Shown here piece by piece: positions 10,836-21,030 of a stretch of DNA of 64,000 bases. The notes under the pieces are model-generated. The model saw nothing but the letters and a program-made list of their open reading frames with translations, made no database searches and had not been told where the DNA came from. A program made the position numbers and the translations under genes. Position 1 is the stretch's first letter; each line of letters opens with the position of its first letter. Source of the stretch: Eurosta solidaginis. Taxonomy: Eukaryota; Arthropoda; Insecta; Diptera; Tephritidae. The stretch is from contig NW_027137012.1 of the NCBI RefSeq assembly GCF_040869045.1, positions 247,944 through 311,943 of the forward strand, in the 5' to 3' direction.

Positions 10836-11220
10836 CATTCGAAATCTGTCGCAGTGACTGGGAAGAAGCAAGAAAAAAATCAGGACTATATCAAGGACTC
10901 GTTTGGGTTTATGATGTAAATTCGACTTCGCATACAAGCACTGTATGAAGGAGATGCTTCTAAGCATACAATTTTCTGGGTTCAACCTTTAAAAGTTCTC
11001 AAAATTACGAAGCTATAGCGCTGTTTCTTAATCAAAAAACACGACATAAAATAGATCGCATCGTAAACATTAGAAAGCATTGGACCAGTGTCATGGATAC
11101 ATGCACTCTACGTAGTATATATATCGAAAAAGTGTTCGCGGCTGTTCATTACTCCTTCGGCTCCCACACGTGCTTACTGTGTGCAAACTTCGACCTCACA
11201 TTTTTCCCTTAGTATGTACA
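10836..11220. other. No recognised feature
   Basis: Unassigned sequence between the LINE fragment and a MITE. All frames are interrupted. Confidence 0.4.
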
Positions 11221-11223
11221 ATA

Positions 11224-11556
11224 GGGTGGTTTCAAGGTATATGTTGAACTTAAATTTTTGTTCTATCTTTTAGGGCACCCTCTTTTAATACAAATAAAAT
11301 TGCCTATCGAATGATATACGAGTGAAGATCCTGGCATAAATGGTTTCCCTTTTACTGACGAAACACTAAAATCTTTTTTTTTTTTTTGAAAAATCGCTGT
11401 TTTTCCTAACTTTGTCCTCAATGAGGCACGTGTTAATATTATCGAATTGGCCTGAAACTTTGCAATAATCATTTTCTGATCTATTGCCATATTTTAGGAG
11501 GATGCCCCGAAAGATAGAACACAAATTAAGATTCAACATATACCTTGTAACCACCC
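11224..11556. mobile_element. 333-bp MITE, ~60-bp inverted ends, TA target duplication
   Basis: The left end is GGGTGGTTTCAAGGTATATG, and the complement of the right end is GGGTGGTTACAAGGTATATG. The match continues for about 60 bp (TTCTATCTTT near the inner edge of both). TA dinucleotides at 11222-11223 and 11557-11558 flank it. Size, lack of coding and TA sites fit a Tc1/mariner-superfamily MITE. Confidence 0.85.
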
Positions 11557-11559
11557 TAA

Positions 11560-11987
11560 TGTTCAGCCCTGCTTAGAAAAATAAGGACTCTGCCTACAGT
11601 CTACGAAAAAGAAATGAAACTTACTATGATGCCTTATAATAGGAGGGTATGTTACACGTACAGCTTGTGAAGAAATCTGTGGGCACGGGTAGTATTTATA
11701 TATATGTGCCTAAAGCAGGAGTAGTAAGAACAATAGTCTCGATGCGCTAAAAACAGAGGAAAAGCACATCGAGAACCTGAGAGTTGCAGCAAATGGCGAA
11801 GGTGTAGGCGGAGAATCGGAGGTGTTGGACGTGGCTCAATGATGCCGTGAGTTTTATGAATAAACAAAAGCGCTACGGGTAGGGGAGATAGAAATTGACC
11901 TTCAGAAGTTAAAATCAGCGCAAAGGACTATAGCGTCAGCGCGGTATTAGAACAACTGGAGAGAAAAACACTAAAAGCGCTGGCGCA
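11560..11987 (+). other. Possible LINE ORF1/intergenic remnant, not readable
   Basis: It lies directly upstream of a LINE endonuclease start and is G/A-richer than its surroundings, which would fit ORF1 coding sequence of the same element. Stops occur in every frame and no zinc knuckle is visible, so this is inference from position only. Confidence 0.25.
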
Positions 11988-12101
11988 ATGGCGCTGCGAG
12001 TCCTGCGGATAAACCTGCAGCACAGTAATATGGAATCAAACGCGCTCCCACCGACTCTTGAGGAGGGTTCGCTTGATGTGGTGCTAAAGTCGGAATCATA
12101 G
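11988..12101 (+). pseudogene. LINE ORF2 N-terminus, AP-endonuclease start
   Basis: A 37-residue frame begins MALRVLRINLQHSNMESN and continues to EEGSLDVVL before a TAG. Known APE-type endonuclease domains of R1/LOA/I-group LINEs start with the pattern L-R-V-L-Q-I-N-L-x-H-S-K-x-A-x, followed about 20 residues later by D-V-V-L-I-Q-E-P. Both parts are present, and the catalytic E-P motif is lost at the stop. The rest of ORF2 does not follow, so this is a dead fragment. Confidence 0.5.
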
Positions 12102-13981
12102 CTCTCATATGAAGGATAGGTTTATAACGCAAAGATGGAATTATTTTCCAGCTCAACCATTTCAGCTTAATCTTAACCAATTGAATGGCTATTTTTAAAG
12201 GTGGATATCCAAAAACCTTGTGCAATTTTGGGTGATTAGTGTGAATTTGGCGTTATGGGAGTTAATAAACGTTTGTAGTTTTATAGTTTAATGTAGTACC
12301 CACATTTTTTTGTAAACGCAATAAAAATATAAAGACCCTAATGTAATATATATATTAAGCATAAGTATCTCAAGTCGTAACATGAAAAGGTAGTTCTTAT
12401 ATTTGTAGCAATACAAGGTGCATCTGTAAACATAAACGAGCAATAATGCCACTCGAACACATTTAGTAGTGTTGCACTTTTCGTTGCTACTCAACGCCTT
12501 TGAGTAATGTGCACAAATTACTTACTATTTCGACTTCCGTTACAGCTAGTTACATACATATATACATACATACATTTCCAACTAAATAGCTAACTAACTA
12601 GTCTAACTTGAAATGGCGTGTGGCGAAATAATACAACATTTGGTATTTCCGTTTTCACTTTGTACTTGTGAATTACTTGTTCAAACATACATGCATACAC
12701 ACATATATGTACACACATGCTTTTTATTTAGTGGGAAGTAAATTTATTCTAAGTATTGTGGGTAGTCTACTATCGAACAAGAAATGTATTTTGGTAATCG
12801 CAAATCAGTCAGAAACTAAACATTTTTGTTGCTTACTAAGTGGCAAACAAAAAGTGAACTCGCTTACCTTTGTGTAAATCAAAACTGATTCAAGCTTTTA
12901 AAGTGGCTACAGTGCGTATACGTAACATTTTCCACGTGAAGCTAAATGTAGATGTGCATTCCCTGCAATCAAAAGCCAAAGTCGCCAGCAAATATTCTAG
13001 TTCATTGACTAGAATTTGGTGGGGTTATTTATACTAGTTAGTACTTTAATAATTTATTCGACTAGAATTTCGTCTGTCGGACTCGAGGAAATGCGCAAAT
13101 GCTTTCTGTAGCCAATTTGCAATGCATACTTCAGTTGATAATGCTAGATATCGTCCAAATCAATGGGCACATAAACACAAGCATGACGAGTCGACGCGTT
13201 ACCTCAACCGAGGTTTAAAAAGCCATTGAAAATGCCAAGCCTTCCATGTCCACATGTTTCCAAAGGTGTTATAGAAAAAAAAAACGTGAAGGTGTTATGG
13301 CTGTTACAGCAGAAAGTCGTGAAAAACAACCAAGAATGAAGAGCAAGAAAGATTTAAAAAAATTATAATATAACATTACTTTTATTTTGAAAAATTAATT
13401 AAAATGGTCAATTCTGAGTTAAAAAATAATTTTTTAAATAAATTACATTAGATTATAAAAATTGTGTTTTTTGCTTATTACTTGAAAATATAGCTTTTTT
13501 TGAAATTTTTTTACTAAAACGAATTCGAAAAAAGAAAAACTGTCTGAAAGTTGTTGGAAATGTTCTGAACTTATTTTAGCTGTAAAGAAAAAAAATTGTC
13601 CATAAGAAATTTGTTAAAAATGATAATATAGTAGTTAAAAGGTCATTTTGGGCTAATTTCTCATAATTTAAACCTGATAGCTCTACTAAAATTTACAATC
13701 ACTATAGATATCAATACAGACTCTGAAATTTACGTAAAATGCCTTAGAAGTAAGCCCATTACGATATTTTTCCTATAATTCTGTCAGAAGCTATGAAGAT
13801 TTTTTGGCCAAACTCTACATTCATATAGCAAAATATCTATTTTGCAAAAATCGGGACTTCGAAATCGGACTTAGCGCTATGGTGTCTTCAGCAATTTTTC
13901 TTGGAATTATCTGTAGATTACGTTTTTTCTATACTCCTGATGGAATAAAAAATTTACCAGCTCTAATATACATATTTTTAG
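12102..13981. other. No gene recognised; short simple repeats
   Basis: AT-rich DNA. ACATACATACAT-type simple repeats lie near 12551-12576 and a CATA/CACA-rich stretch near 12685-12720. The 13360-13800 segment is strongly A/T-biased. Nothing else is recognisable. Confidence 0.45.
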
Positions 13982-14139
13982 TATATGTGACCCGGTCTAT
14001 GAAAAGGTGGCTTATGACTCAAAATAGAAATTGCGAGAAACAGCTGTTAGAGATAAACAATGCATTTCTTCAGGAAGTTTGTGCTCTTCTTATTTTTTTG
14101 AGTCATAAGCCACCGTTTCATAGACCGGATCACATATAT
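13982..14139. mobile_element. 158-bp MITE-like inverted repeat
   Basis: TATATGTGACCCGGTCTATG at the left end is matched by the complement of the right end, TATATGTGATCCGGTCTATG. The inverted match continues through GGTGGCTTATGACTCAAAA for about 42 bp per arm. The short centre is non-coding. The target duplication is unclear because the ends sit in TATA sequence. Confidence 0.75.
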
Positions 14140-14264
14140 GTATGAAATAAAATTAATAAAATGAATTTGAGCTAATTATTTTCAATTTTCAAGTAATGGC
14201 GATTTAGTCCGCACATTCGGGGAACTAAATTCCTAATGCAAGGCTACTCTCCAAAAACTCTGTG

Positions 14265-14645
14265 TACAGAGATCTTAACTAGTATTACAACGATGCATAT
14301 ACTGAGTAGTATGCCAACTGATATGTTGATGTGGAATATACTAACTAGTATGGCAATTAGTATGATATTGTTGTATATAACAACTAGTATGCTATCTGGT
14401 ATAATGCTAGCGCAAAGACTGTCTTAATTGGCATAACCCTGATGGATATCTGGTATGAAGTTGGTGTATATAATAACTAGTTTGTCAATTGGTATGTTGC
14501 TGATGCAGAGACTGGCAATTGATATTTCGTAGGACATCGGCGTGTTAAAAATACCAGTTTCTAATATGGAAAAATTACAGAACTTACACTAGTTGGCATT
14601 TCTGGCAAACTAGTGTTCTTCTATTATACAACTAGTTGGTTTGAC
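14265..14645. repeat. Degenerate repeats around ACTAGT
   Basis: AACTAGTATG/AACTAGTTTG words occur seven times, partly with GGCAATTGGTATG and TTGTTGTATATAA between them, at loosely 40-110 bp spacing. It looks like an old minisatellite whose units have drifted. Confidence 0.5.
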
Positions 14646-15639
14646 CGCAGGGTTGCTATAATTTTAAGTGGTAAAATATTGATAGTCAATTAAGGTCTTA
14701 AGTCTCGTTTATATAAAATCACTCGTTATATAAAAAAAACAAAAATTCAGAACTCTATTATTATACCCATCTGTGGAACACAAATTCAAAAAAAAAAAAA
14801 AAACTAGAGCAGTGGAATTAAAAAATTTAATTTTTTTCTTCATTTAACCTTATAGCACAACTGCTGCGTGTATGTAATCCGATGATACAATGTAAACAAA
14901 TACATTTCTTTTTATTAGAATATTTACTTTCTGTTTGGCTTTTGAATAATTCAATTCTAATTAAATATTTATCGCTAGTTATTACTAATTGTGTGCGAAT
15001 TGAAAAGGGCAAAAAAACTAGCAAGCACAAAAAGCCTAATATTATTTTACTACACGGATTTTTTTTCGTGAATTTGAAAATAGCTAATTATTAGGTTTTT
15101 AAACTAAATTGTTGCAAATGAATACAATTAAAATATAAGTTTATGTGTAAACAAAAGTTTCAATTATTTATGTATGTACACATGCCAAAAGCATATGTCT
15201 GAAAATTTATGTGAAGTTAATGTATACAAGTATTTCATTTGTTTACTGGGACAATTTTCATTAATATTTGGTTTAAAATAAACTGTTCAACCCTATTTCA
15301 TTACTCAACTTAGCTTGATTATTTCTCTGAATAATTTCTATATAAAAAGTGTAAGGCGGTTTTTTTATAGGCAAAGGCGTGAGTACCAAGTACTCGTGAA
15401 GTTTGATGTGCAAACATACAGACGTAAGTCTGGTAGGCAATTTTTTTAAGCTAATTAGAGCCCACGTAGGAGTTGAAGTTAAACCGCAACAGAGGTAACT
15501 TTACCAGAAACAAATAGTTTCGGGCTTTTTGGCAGGAGCTTCATCTGCTTCTTGTCGGGAACAAACGAAAAATACAAGATTCTAGATTTCGACAGCTTTC
15601 TGCCGATTTTTTATTAGCGTGCCATCGTCTTCTTATTGG
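14646..15639. other. No recognised feature
   Basis: AT-rich DNA. Frames on either strand are short and contain no recognised domain. Confidence 0.4.
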
Positions 15640-15880
15640 TTTCTTAACGTATCGATTTTTGTTATGTGTGTAATCGATTTTATATTGAGGTTTTGAAGGT
15701 ATGCGTTTCACAATTAACCGATGTGTCGACGTTAAGAATACATGCTGAAAACAACTGGGCAACACTCCGATAAGAAGTCGATAGCCTTTCAATATCAAAC
15801 CGATCATCGAACAAACTGCTAGCGCTCCGATAACCCATCTATAAGTTTCCGAAAACATATTGAAATCAGTTCGATAAAAA
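15640..15880 (-). repeat. Decayed 11-bp ATCGAT-type array
   Basis: The minus strand can be cut into 11-base units such as TTATCGGAGCG, TTCGATGATCG, AAAGGCTATCG and ACTTCTTATCG between about 15850 and 15740. Looser matches continue to 15640. These are related to the regular GTTATCGATTT array at 45801-46025. Confidence 0.5.
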
Positions 15881-15884
15881 CGGA

Positions 15885-16059
15885 ATACTCGTCGATTAAT
15901 GATTGATTTAATTAAAACAATTTAATTGAATTTAATTTAATTTGAGTACATTTAGTTTAATTTAATTTATTTTAATTTAATTTATTTTATTTTATTTTAT
16001 TTTAATATATTTTATTTATTTTATTCTATTGTTTTTGTTTTTTTCGGCTTTTTATAAAT
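15885..16059. repeat. TTTAA/TTTTA simple-sequence tract
   Basis: Runs of TTTAATTTAA and TTTTATTTTA. A similar tract continues on the far side of the fold-back (16550-17030), so the SINE pair probably inserted within it. Confidence 0.7.
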
Positions 16060-16297
16060 GATTCAAGGTTCGATTCGAGCTCAAGACCAGAACAATACTT
16101 TTTTTCTAATGATAATTATTGTTATTTTTTAATTTTTCTAAATTTGAAAAATTGTATTTTGTTTTTGGAATAGTAAGTAGAAAATTTTTCAGACAACCTG
16201 CCATAGCTGCGCAGATAGATCCATTTCGAAGGGTGCTAAGCCTTCATCATCAGTATGCTTTAGGCATGCTGCGCTAACCATTTAGCTATACAGCGGT
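16060..16297 (-). mobile_element. tRNA-derived SINE, minus-strand copy
   Basis: On the minus strand from about 16297 the sequence reads like a tRNA 5' half, with an A box in TAGCTAAATGGTTAGCGCAG, followed about 45 bases later by a weak B-box-like CTTCGAAATGG. The body continues leftward to 16060 and carries GGTTGTCTGAAAAATTTTC. The same body occurs again inverted at 16407-16549, forming a fold-back. No protein is encoded; such elements are copied by LINE machinery in trans. Confidence 0.65.
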
Positions 16298-16406
16298 GGT
16301 TTGTTTGACTGGCAAATTTGCTACTTATATTCCTTTTACCAACTATATTTATTCAGTGTTGCGCCGTCTGGTGCAAATCACTGATAATGCTGGATTTGTG
16401 ACAGGT

Positions 16407-16549
16407 TGGCAGGTTGTCTGAAAAATTTTCTACTTACTATTCCAAAAACAAAATACAATTTTTCAAATTTAGAAAAATTAAAAAATAACAATAATTATCA
16501 TTAGAAAAAAATTATTGTTCTGGCCTTGGGCTCGAATCGAACCTTGAAT
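16407..16549 (+). repeat. Headless SINE body, inverted partner
   Basis: About 143 bp that pair with 16060-16203 in inverse orientation with few mismatches, from TGGCAGGTTGTCTG to CGAATCGAACCTTGAAT. The tRNA-like head is absent from this copy. The intervening ~100 bp (16298-16406) have no recognised feature. Confidence 0.8.
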
Positions 16550-17030
16550 TATTTTATTCTATTTTATTTTATGCTATTTATCTTAATTTAATTAAATTTT
16601 ATTTTATTATATTTTTTTTTAATTGTTCATTTTATTTTCATCTCATTATTTTTTATTTATTTCTTTTTTTATTTCTTTTATTGCACTTTATTGTATTTTT
16701 TTTTTTTTTACTTTATTAATTTAATTATTTCTTATATTTTGTGTCACCTCTCTTAACTTAATATTATTTTATTTGAGTTTATTTTGCTTTCTTTATTTTA
16801 TCTTGTTTTATTATATTGTTTTAGTAAAATTAATTATTTATTTTATTATTAATTATTAATTGGTTTATTTTATTTTATTTGACTTAATTTTTTTTTATTA
16901 TTGTGTAATTAAAATTTTTTTATTTCTTGATATTTTTATTCTATGTTATTTTACTTTATTTGATTTCTTAATTTATTTATTTTTTAATTATTTCTCTTTT
17001 TCGTGCAATTTTTATTTCATACAAAAATAA
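16550..17030. repeat. T-rich simple-sequence tract
   Basis: Long TTTTATTTTA-type low-complexity DNA with no coding potential. Confidence 0.75.
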
Positions 17031-17034
17031 AAAA

Positions 17035-17352
17035 ATACAAGGCACGATAACCTCCTTTAGGCCGAGCTTCTCTACCAATTTGCGTCGTACTCATTATAAT
17101 TTTTCCCACACAATGGCGGGACAGAGCCTACATTTTTAATGCCGACTCCCCACGGCATCTGCATGGTGGATGAGTTTTCGTTGAGAAGTCTTTCATGACA
17201 GAAATACTCTCGGAGTGCTTGACATATGACTGCCAAGGGGCGACCCTGCTTGAAAAAACGTGTTTCTATTATTTTGATGTTGCTTCGTTCCGGGCGTGAG
17301 CTCAGGATATTTGATTTGGTAGACGGAACACGCTACCATCACATGGCCGCAT
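17035..17352 (-). mobile_element. tRNA-derived SINE
   Basis: The minus strand starts GCGGCCATGTGATGGTAGCG, which has the form of a tRNA 5' half with an A box. A degraded B-box region follows near 17300 (GAGCTCACGCCCGGAACG). The body runs through CGGAGTATTTC and GCCGAGCTT-type blocks to an A-rich end near 17035. The layout of tRNA-like head, unrelated body and A-rich tail is that of a SINE. The B box is damaged, so it is probably silent. Confidence 0.6.
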
Positions 17353-18389
17353 TTCATATAAGTACAATCAATTAATATACAAATACATCATCTGATTGTA
17401 TAATTTTCATGTATACCAACGTTTTTAGCGGACGTTTTTGGGTCGGAGAGGGTATACATATGAAAATTTTTTTAGTAGGTCGTGAAAAAACCTTAAAAAT
17501 TTAAGTCGAAAAAAGTAAAAAAAAAATGAAATTTCGCAGGCTCGAAAATTATTTTTTTGGGTAGGAGTAGTGGAATTTTTTTCCTGAGCCCAAATGCTAT
17601 CGAAAATTCGAAGGCGCGATATGGGTTAATAAATCCACTAATCTAATGTCTAATGTATATATTCTAAGTATTACATTTAAATACAATATAAAATGAAAAA
17701 TAATGGAATATTTGTTTTTGATTTCAAAGGCCCAAACGAGAGAAGTGCAATGTGAATGCGCCACAGAGTAGAAAAGATCACTTTTTACCGTTATGTTTTT
17801 CAGCATAGTTAAAAAAGATCTCTCCACAGTCCACATGCTCTACTATATAGTTGGTAAAAGTAATGTTTCTCTCAATACCTTGCTAGCGTTCTATGTTGTT
17901 TGGTAAGACGTTGGTCAAAGAGAAAAGCATAATACAGATGATTCAACCGATGTGTTAGTTGGTGTCAGACAGTGAATAGGAAATACGGTCACAACATGCT
18001 CTTTGGTTCCTTCTCTTTGTTCTCTACGTTGCTTTATTCCTACGTTATTAACGAAGTATATGTAGAAGAAGAATGTGCTTTATATATAAGAGGAGTAGAT
18101 ACAAGTAAAAAATATAGGTACTTATTTTCAGTGGGTGGTTAAGCTGTAGTATATAAGTTACCTAGCGTATAACCCTGCTACTTTATCTATTAAAAAATTG
18201 AAACGATCAAAAGGCAAGGTTAAACTAAGCCGACCTTAACTGCAGCTTAAATTCACAAAGAAAATTTAAGCAAAAATTTTGCCTTGAATGTGGCTAATTA
18301 GAAATAGTTGTCTTAAAGAAAAATTTGATAAATAGCGTTATAAAGTACGATATAAATATATCTTGACAATTACCTTAGTAGTATGGTTT
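17353..18389. other. No recognised feature
   Basis: AT-rich DNA without domains, tandem repeats or clear element ends. Confidence 0.4.
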
Positions 18390-18552
18390 CATTTGACTTG
18401 AAAAAAGTTTCATTTGAAATGAAAATGGTTTCATTTAAAATGAAAAAAGTTTCATTTAAAATGAAAAAAGGTTCATTTGACTTGAAAAAAGTTTCATTTG
18501 AAATGAAAAAGTTTCATTTGACTTGAAAAAAGTTTCATTTGACCTGAAAATG
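18390..18552 (-). repeat. ~21-bp minisatellite, inverse orientation
   Basis: Units of GTTTCATTTGACTTGAAAAAA are the complement of the minisatellite at 280-2240. It ends exactly where LINE reverse-transcriptase sequence begins, suggesting that the LINE inserted beside or into it. Confidence 0.8.
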
Positions 18553-19775
18553 CTATATATACGGATTTCTTAAAAGCGTTTGATAAGGCTAGTCACTCAA
18601 TATTGATCTCTAAGGTGGTCTGTCTGGGTTATCACTCAATATTCTTATCTTGGTTAAGATCATACCTTAGATAAAGGAGCTGTGTGGTTGCAATTGACAA
18701 CACTTACTCAAATTCTTTTATGGCCACCTCTGGCGTGCCACAAGGTAGTATCCTGGGGCCATTGCTGTCGTAATTTTTATAAACGACATTTCGACCTGCT
18801 TCGAGTACTCTAACGTTCTCCTATACGCTGACGACTTAAACATTTTCAATTCCATATAAAATTCTTCTGATGTGGAATTGATTCAGTAAGACTTGTGTAG
18901 AATAATCTACCGCTGAATGTCAAGTCATTCTTTCATGTAACCTTCACTAAATCGCGTAGCCACATTCCCACTTCGTATTCCATTGATGGTGCTCGTCTCT
19001 CAACTCTTAGAGAGATGAAGGATTTTGGGGGTAGTTTTCGATTCAAAATTCTCATTTACGACTCAATTAACTACTACTATTGCTAAATCATATTCAGTCT
19101 TGGCTTTCATTCGGCGTTGTAGTTCAGATTTCACTGATCCTTATACTCTTAAATTACTGTTGACGTCGCTCGTTCGTTCTAACTGGAAAATGCTTGTTTA
19201 ATTTGGAATGGATGCAAAGAACTTTCCTTCGCTTTGTGTTGCGGTCGCTAAAATTTTCTGAACCGATTCCCTCATATGAAGCTAGATGTGCACTCATAAA
19301 CCTTCAGTTACTTCAATGCAGAAGAACGATAATTTCTCTTACTTTTGTTTTTGAAATTATTAGTGGTGCGATTGATGCTCCATATCTACTTGAGAGCATC
19401 CGCTTCCATGTCCCTTACGGAACTATTCGCAGTAGAGATATCTTTTATAGGGATTTTATGAGGACCCTCTTTGCCTCTAATGCACCTATGTTTAGGGCAA
19501 TGACAGAATTTAATAGTATCTAAGTTTTTCAGCCATTGATTTCTCCTTGCAAAACCGATGTTCAAAACACTTCCAACCGATATAGTTTCATAGTGAGTTA
19601 AGTTTTTGGTATACTTGTTATCTATGTAGTCTGTAAATTTATTGTTACTAGAACGTTAATGTTTTAATCAATTCATAAGTTAACCAAATCATTATAAGTC
19701 TACAATTGTTATCTAGTCTGTAAGGTTTGTAATAACATAGACTGAACAAAATAAATAATACTGTTTATATCAGTA
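18553..19775 (+). pseudogene. CR1/Jockey-like LINE, reverse transcriptase to 3' end, inactive
   Basis: Reading across frames, reverse-transcriptase motifs appear in order: TDFLKAFDKASHSIL (about 18561), SGVPQGSILGPLL (about 18728), YADDLNIF (about 18822) and LGVVFDSKFSF (about 19024). A 109-residue C-terminal frame (19194-19523) contains QRTFLRFVLR and YEARCALINLQLLQCRR, as in CR1/Jockey-type ORF2 proteins without RNase H. Stops and frameshifts (for example near 18770, just after GPLL) make it dead. The 5' part, with the endonuclease, is missing. The 3' untranslated part runs to about 19775 and includes AATAAATAATAC. Confidence 0.85.
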
Positions 19776-19930
19776 ATCAAAATGACGCATTTGCCCATGT
19801 TTGCTTTAGCTCTTTTTTCTAATAAAACAGCAGTGTATAATCTCTTGCACTTGCATGCTGAATTGCGTATATACTCAAACGCTTAAATATATATGTATTA
19901 GGTATACCAACAAGCTCTCATTACAGAACC

Positions 19931-20010
19931 TGCCTTGATGAGGTAGAAGAGGAGTCGATGCATCTTTTTATTTCCAATTGTCCAGGATTGCAGACAAGAT
20001 GATTCAGATT
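19931..20010 (+). pseudogene. LINE C-terminal zinc-region remnant
   Basis: The plus strand translates to YRTCLDEVEEESMHLFISNC in one frame, then PGLQ. The C-x-D-E-x-E-E-E-S-x-H-L-x-x-x-C-P-G-L pattern matches the C-terminal Cys/His region of RNase H-type LINE proteins. Only this piece is recognisable, and no RNase H is seen upstream. Confidence 0.4.
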
Positions 20011-20641
20011 TCTGATATTACTGAATCTTTCACACTTTATTGAGTGTATATGGAAGAGCAGACAGTTTAGTGAAAAACTAATAGGACAGCATCTGGTCAG
20101 CGAGGATATTCACAAAAAAATAAAAATTTATTTTCATGCCACTGAGCATAAACGGAAGAGGGTTCTTATATTGTACGATCCTTTGAATATTCGCAAATAT
20201 AGTGACAGCATTTATTATAGTTGCGGTGCCCAAAGCCCGCAGTCTTGAAAACAGAACTTTCACCCTTATATCGCGCCACCTTTCTTTATACGAAAGTATA
20301 TGATTTTCCTTAAATTAAAACATGGAGATAATGTGATTTTCAAATAATTTTTTTTTTTTGGTATTATACAGGCTGAACGCTGAAGTCAGTCTACATCAAA
20401 ATGGCTTGTTATTCTGTGTAAGAAACTTATAAATAATTAAATAAAATCACGTCATAAAAAAACTCAAGTAGCTGTAGATGCCCATAATCAAAGAAGGTGA
20501 AAGTGGGTTGTAGAAATTGAAAATAACAAGTAAAACTTAAGCATATAATGGAGTTAAAAAAAAAAGTATGCCAACTTACTTCCTCCCAACACAGGAAAGA
20601 ACAACAGATACAAATGGAACTTTTAATAATACATAAAGAAG

Positions 20642-20884
20642 ATGAAAAATACAAATAGCAATGAAAATGAAAATGGAAGCAAGAACTTGCACACCGAAAA
20701 AAATAAAAAGATTAAAAAGGTAAACTTGAACAATACCAAATTGGCTAATGGGGATGGTAAGAAAAAATTAAAAACAAAAAACGAGCAACAAACCAAACAC
20801 CGGTTGACTGCAACAGGACGCGGAGGACTTGCGACAGCCCTAAAGGAAGAGAAGCGGTTAGACAGTCAGCCAAAAGAGCAATAA
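20642..20884 (+). CDS. Small Asn/Lys-rich frame of unknown status
   Basis: An 80-codon frame from ATG to TAA encodes a basic, low-complexity N-terminal half (MKNTNSNENENGSKN) and a less biased tail (RLTATGRGGLATALKEE). A CAG preceded by TACTTCCTCCCAACA at about 20591 could be a splice acceptor. I recognise no family. The composition is what A-rich DNA gives by chance, so a non-coding reading is more likely. Confidence 0.15.
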   Translation: MKNTNSNENENGSKNLHTEKNKKIKKVNLNNTKLANGDGKKKLKTKNEQQTKHRLTATGRGGLATALKEEKRLDSQPKEQ

Positions 20885-21030
20885 AAACTTTAGTATGTAA
20901 AAAACAAACAACAAATAGAACAAGCACAATAATAATCACAAGTCGGCAAATTACACGGGAATGTAACGTAAATTAAATCAAACACTTAAGAGGAAAAGCT
21001 TGTGCAAGTTAAGAGCGAAAACGAGTAGAG

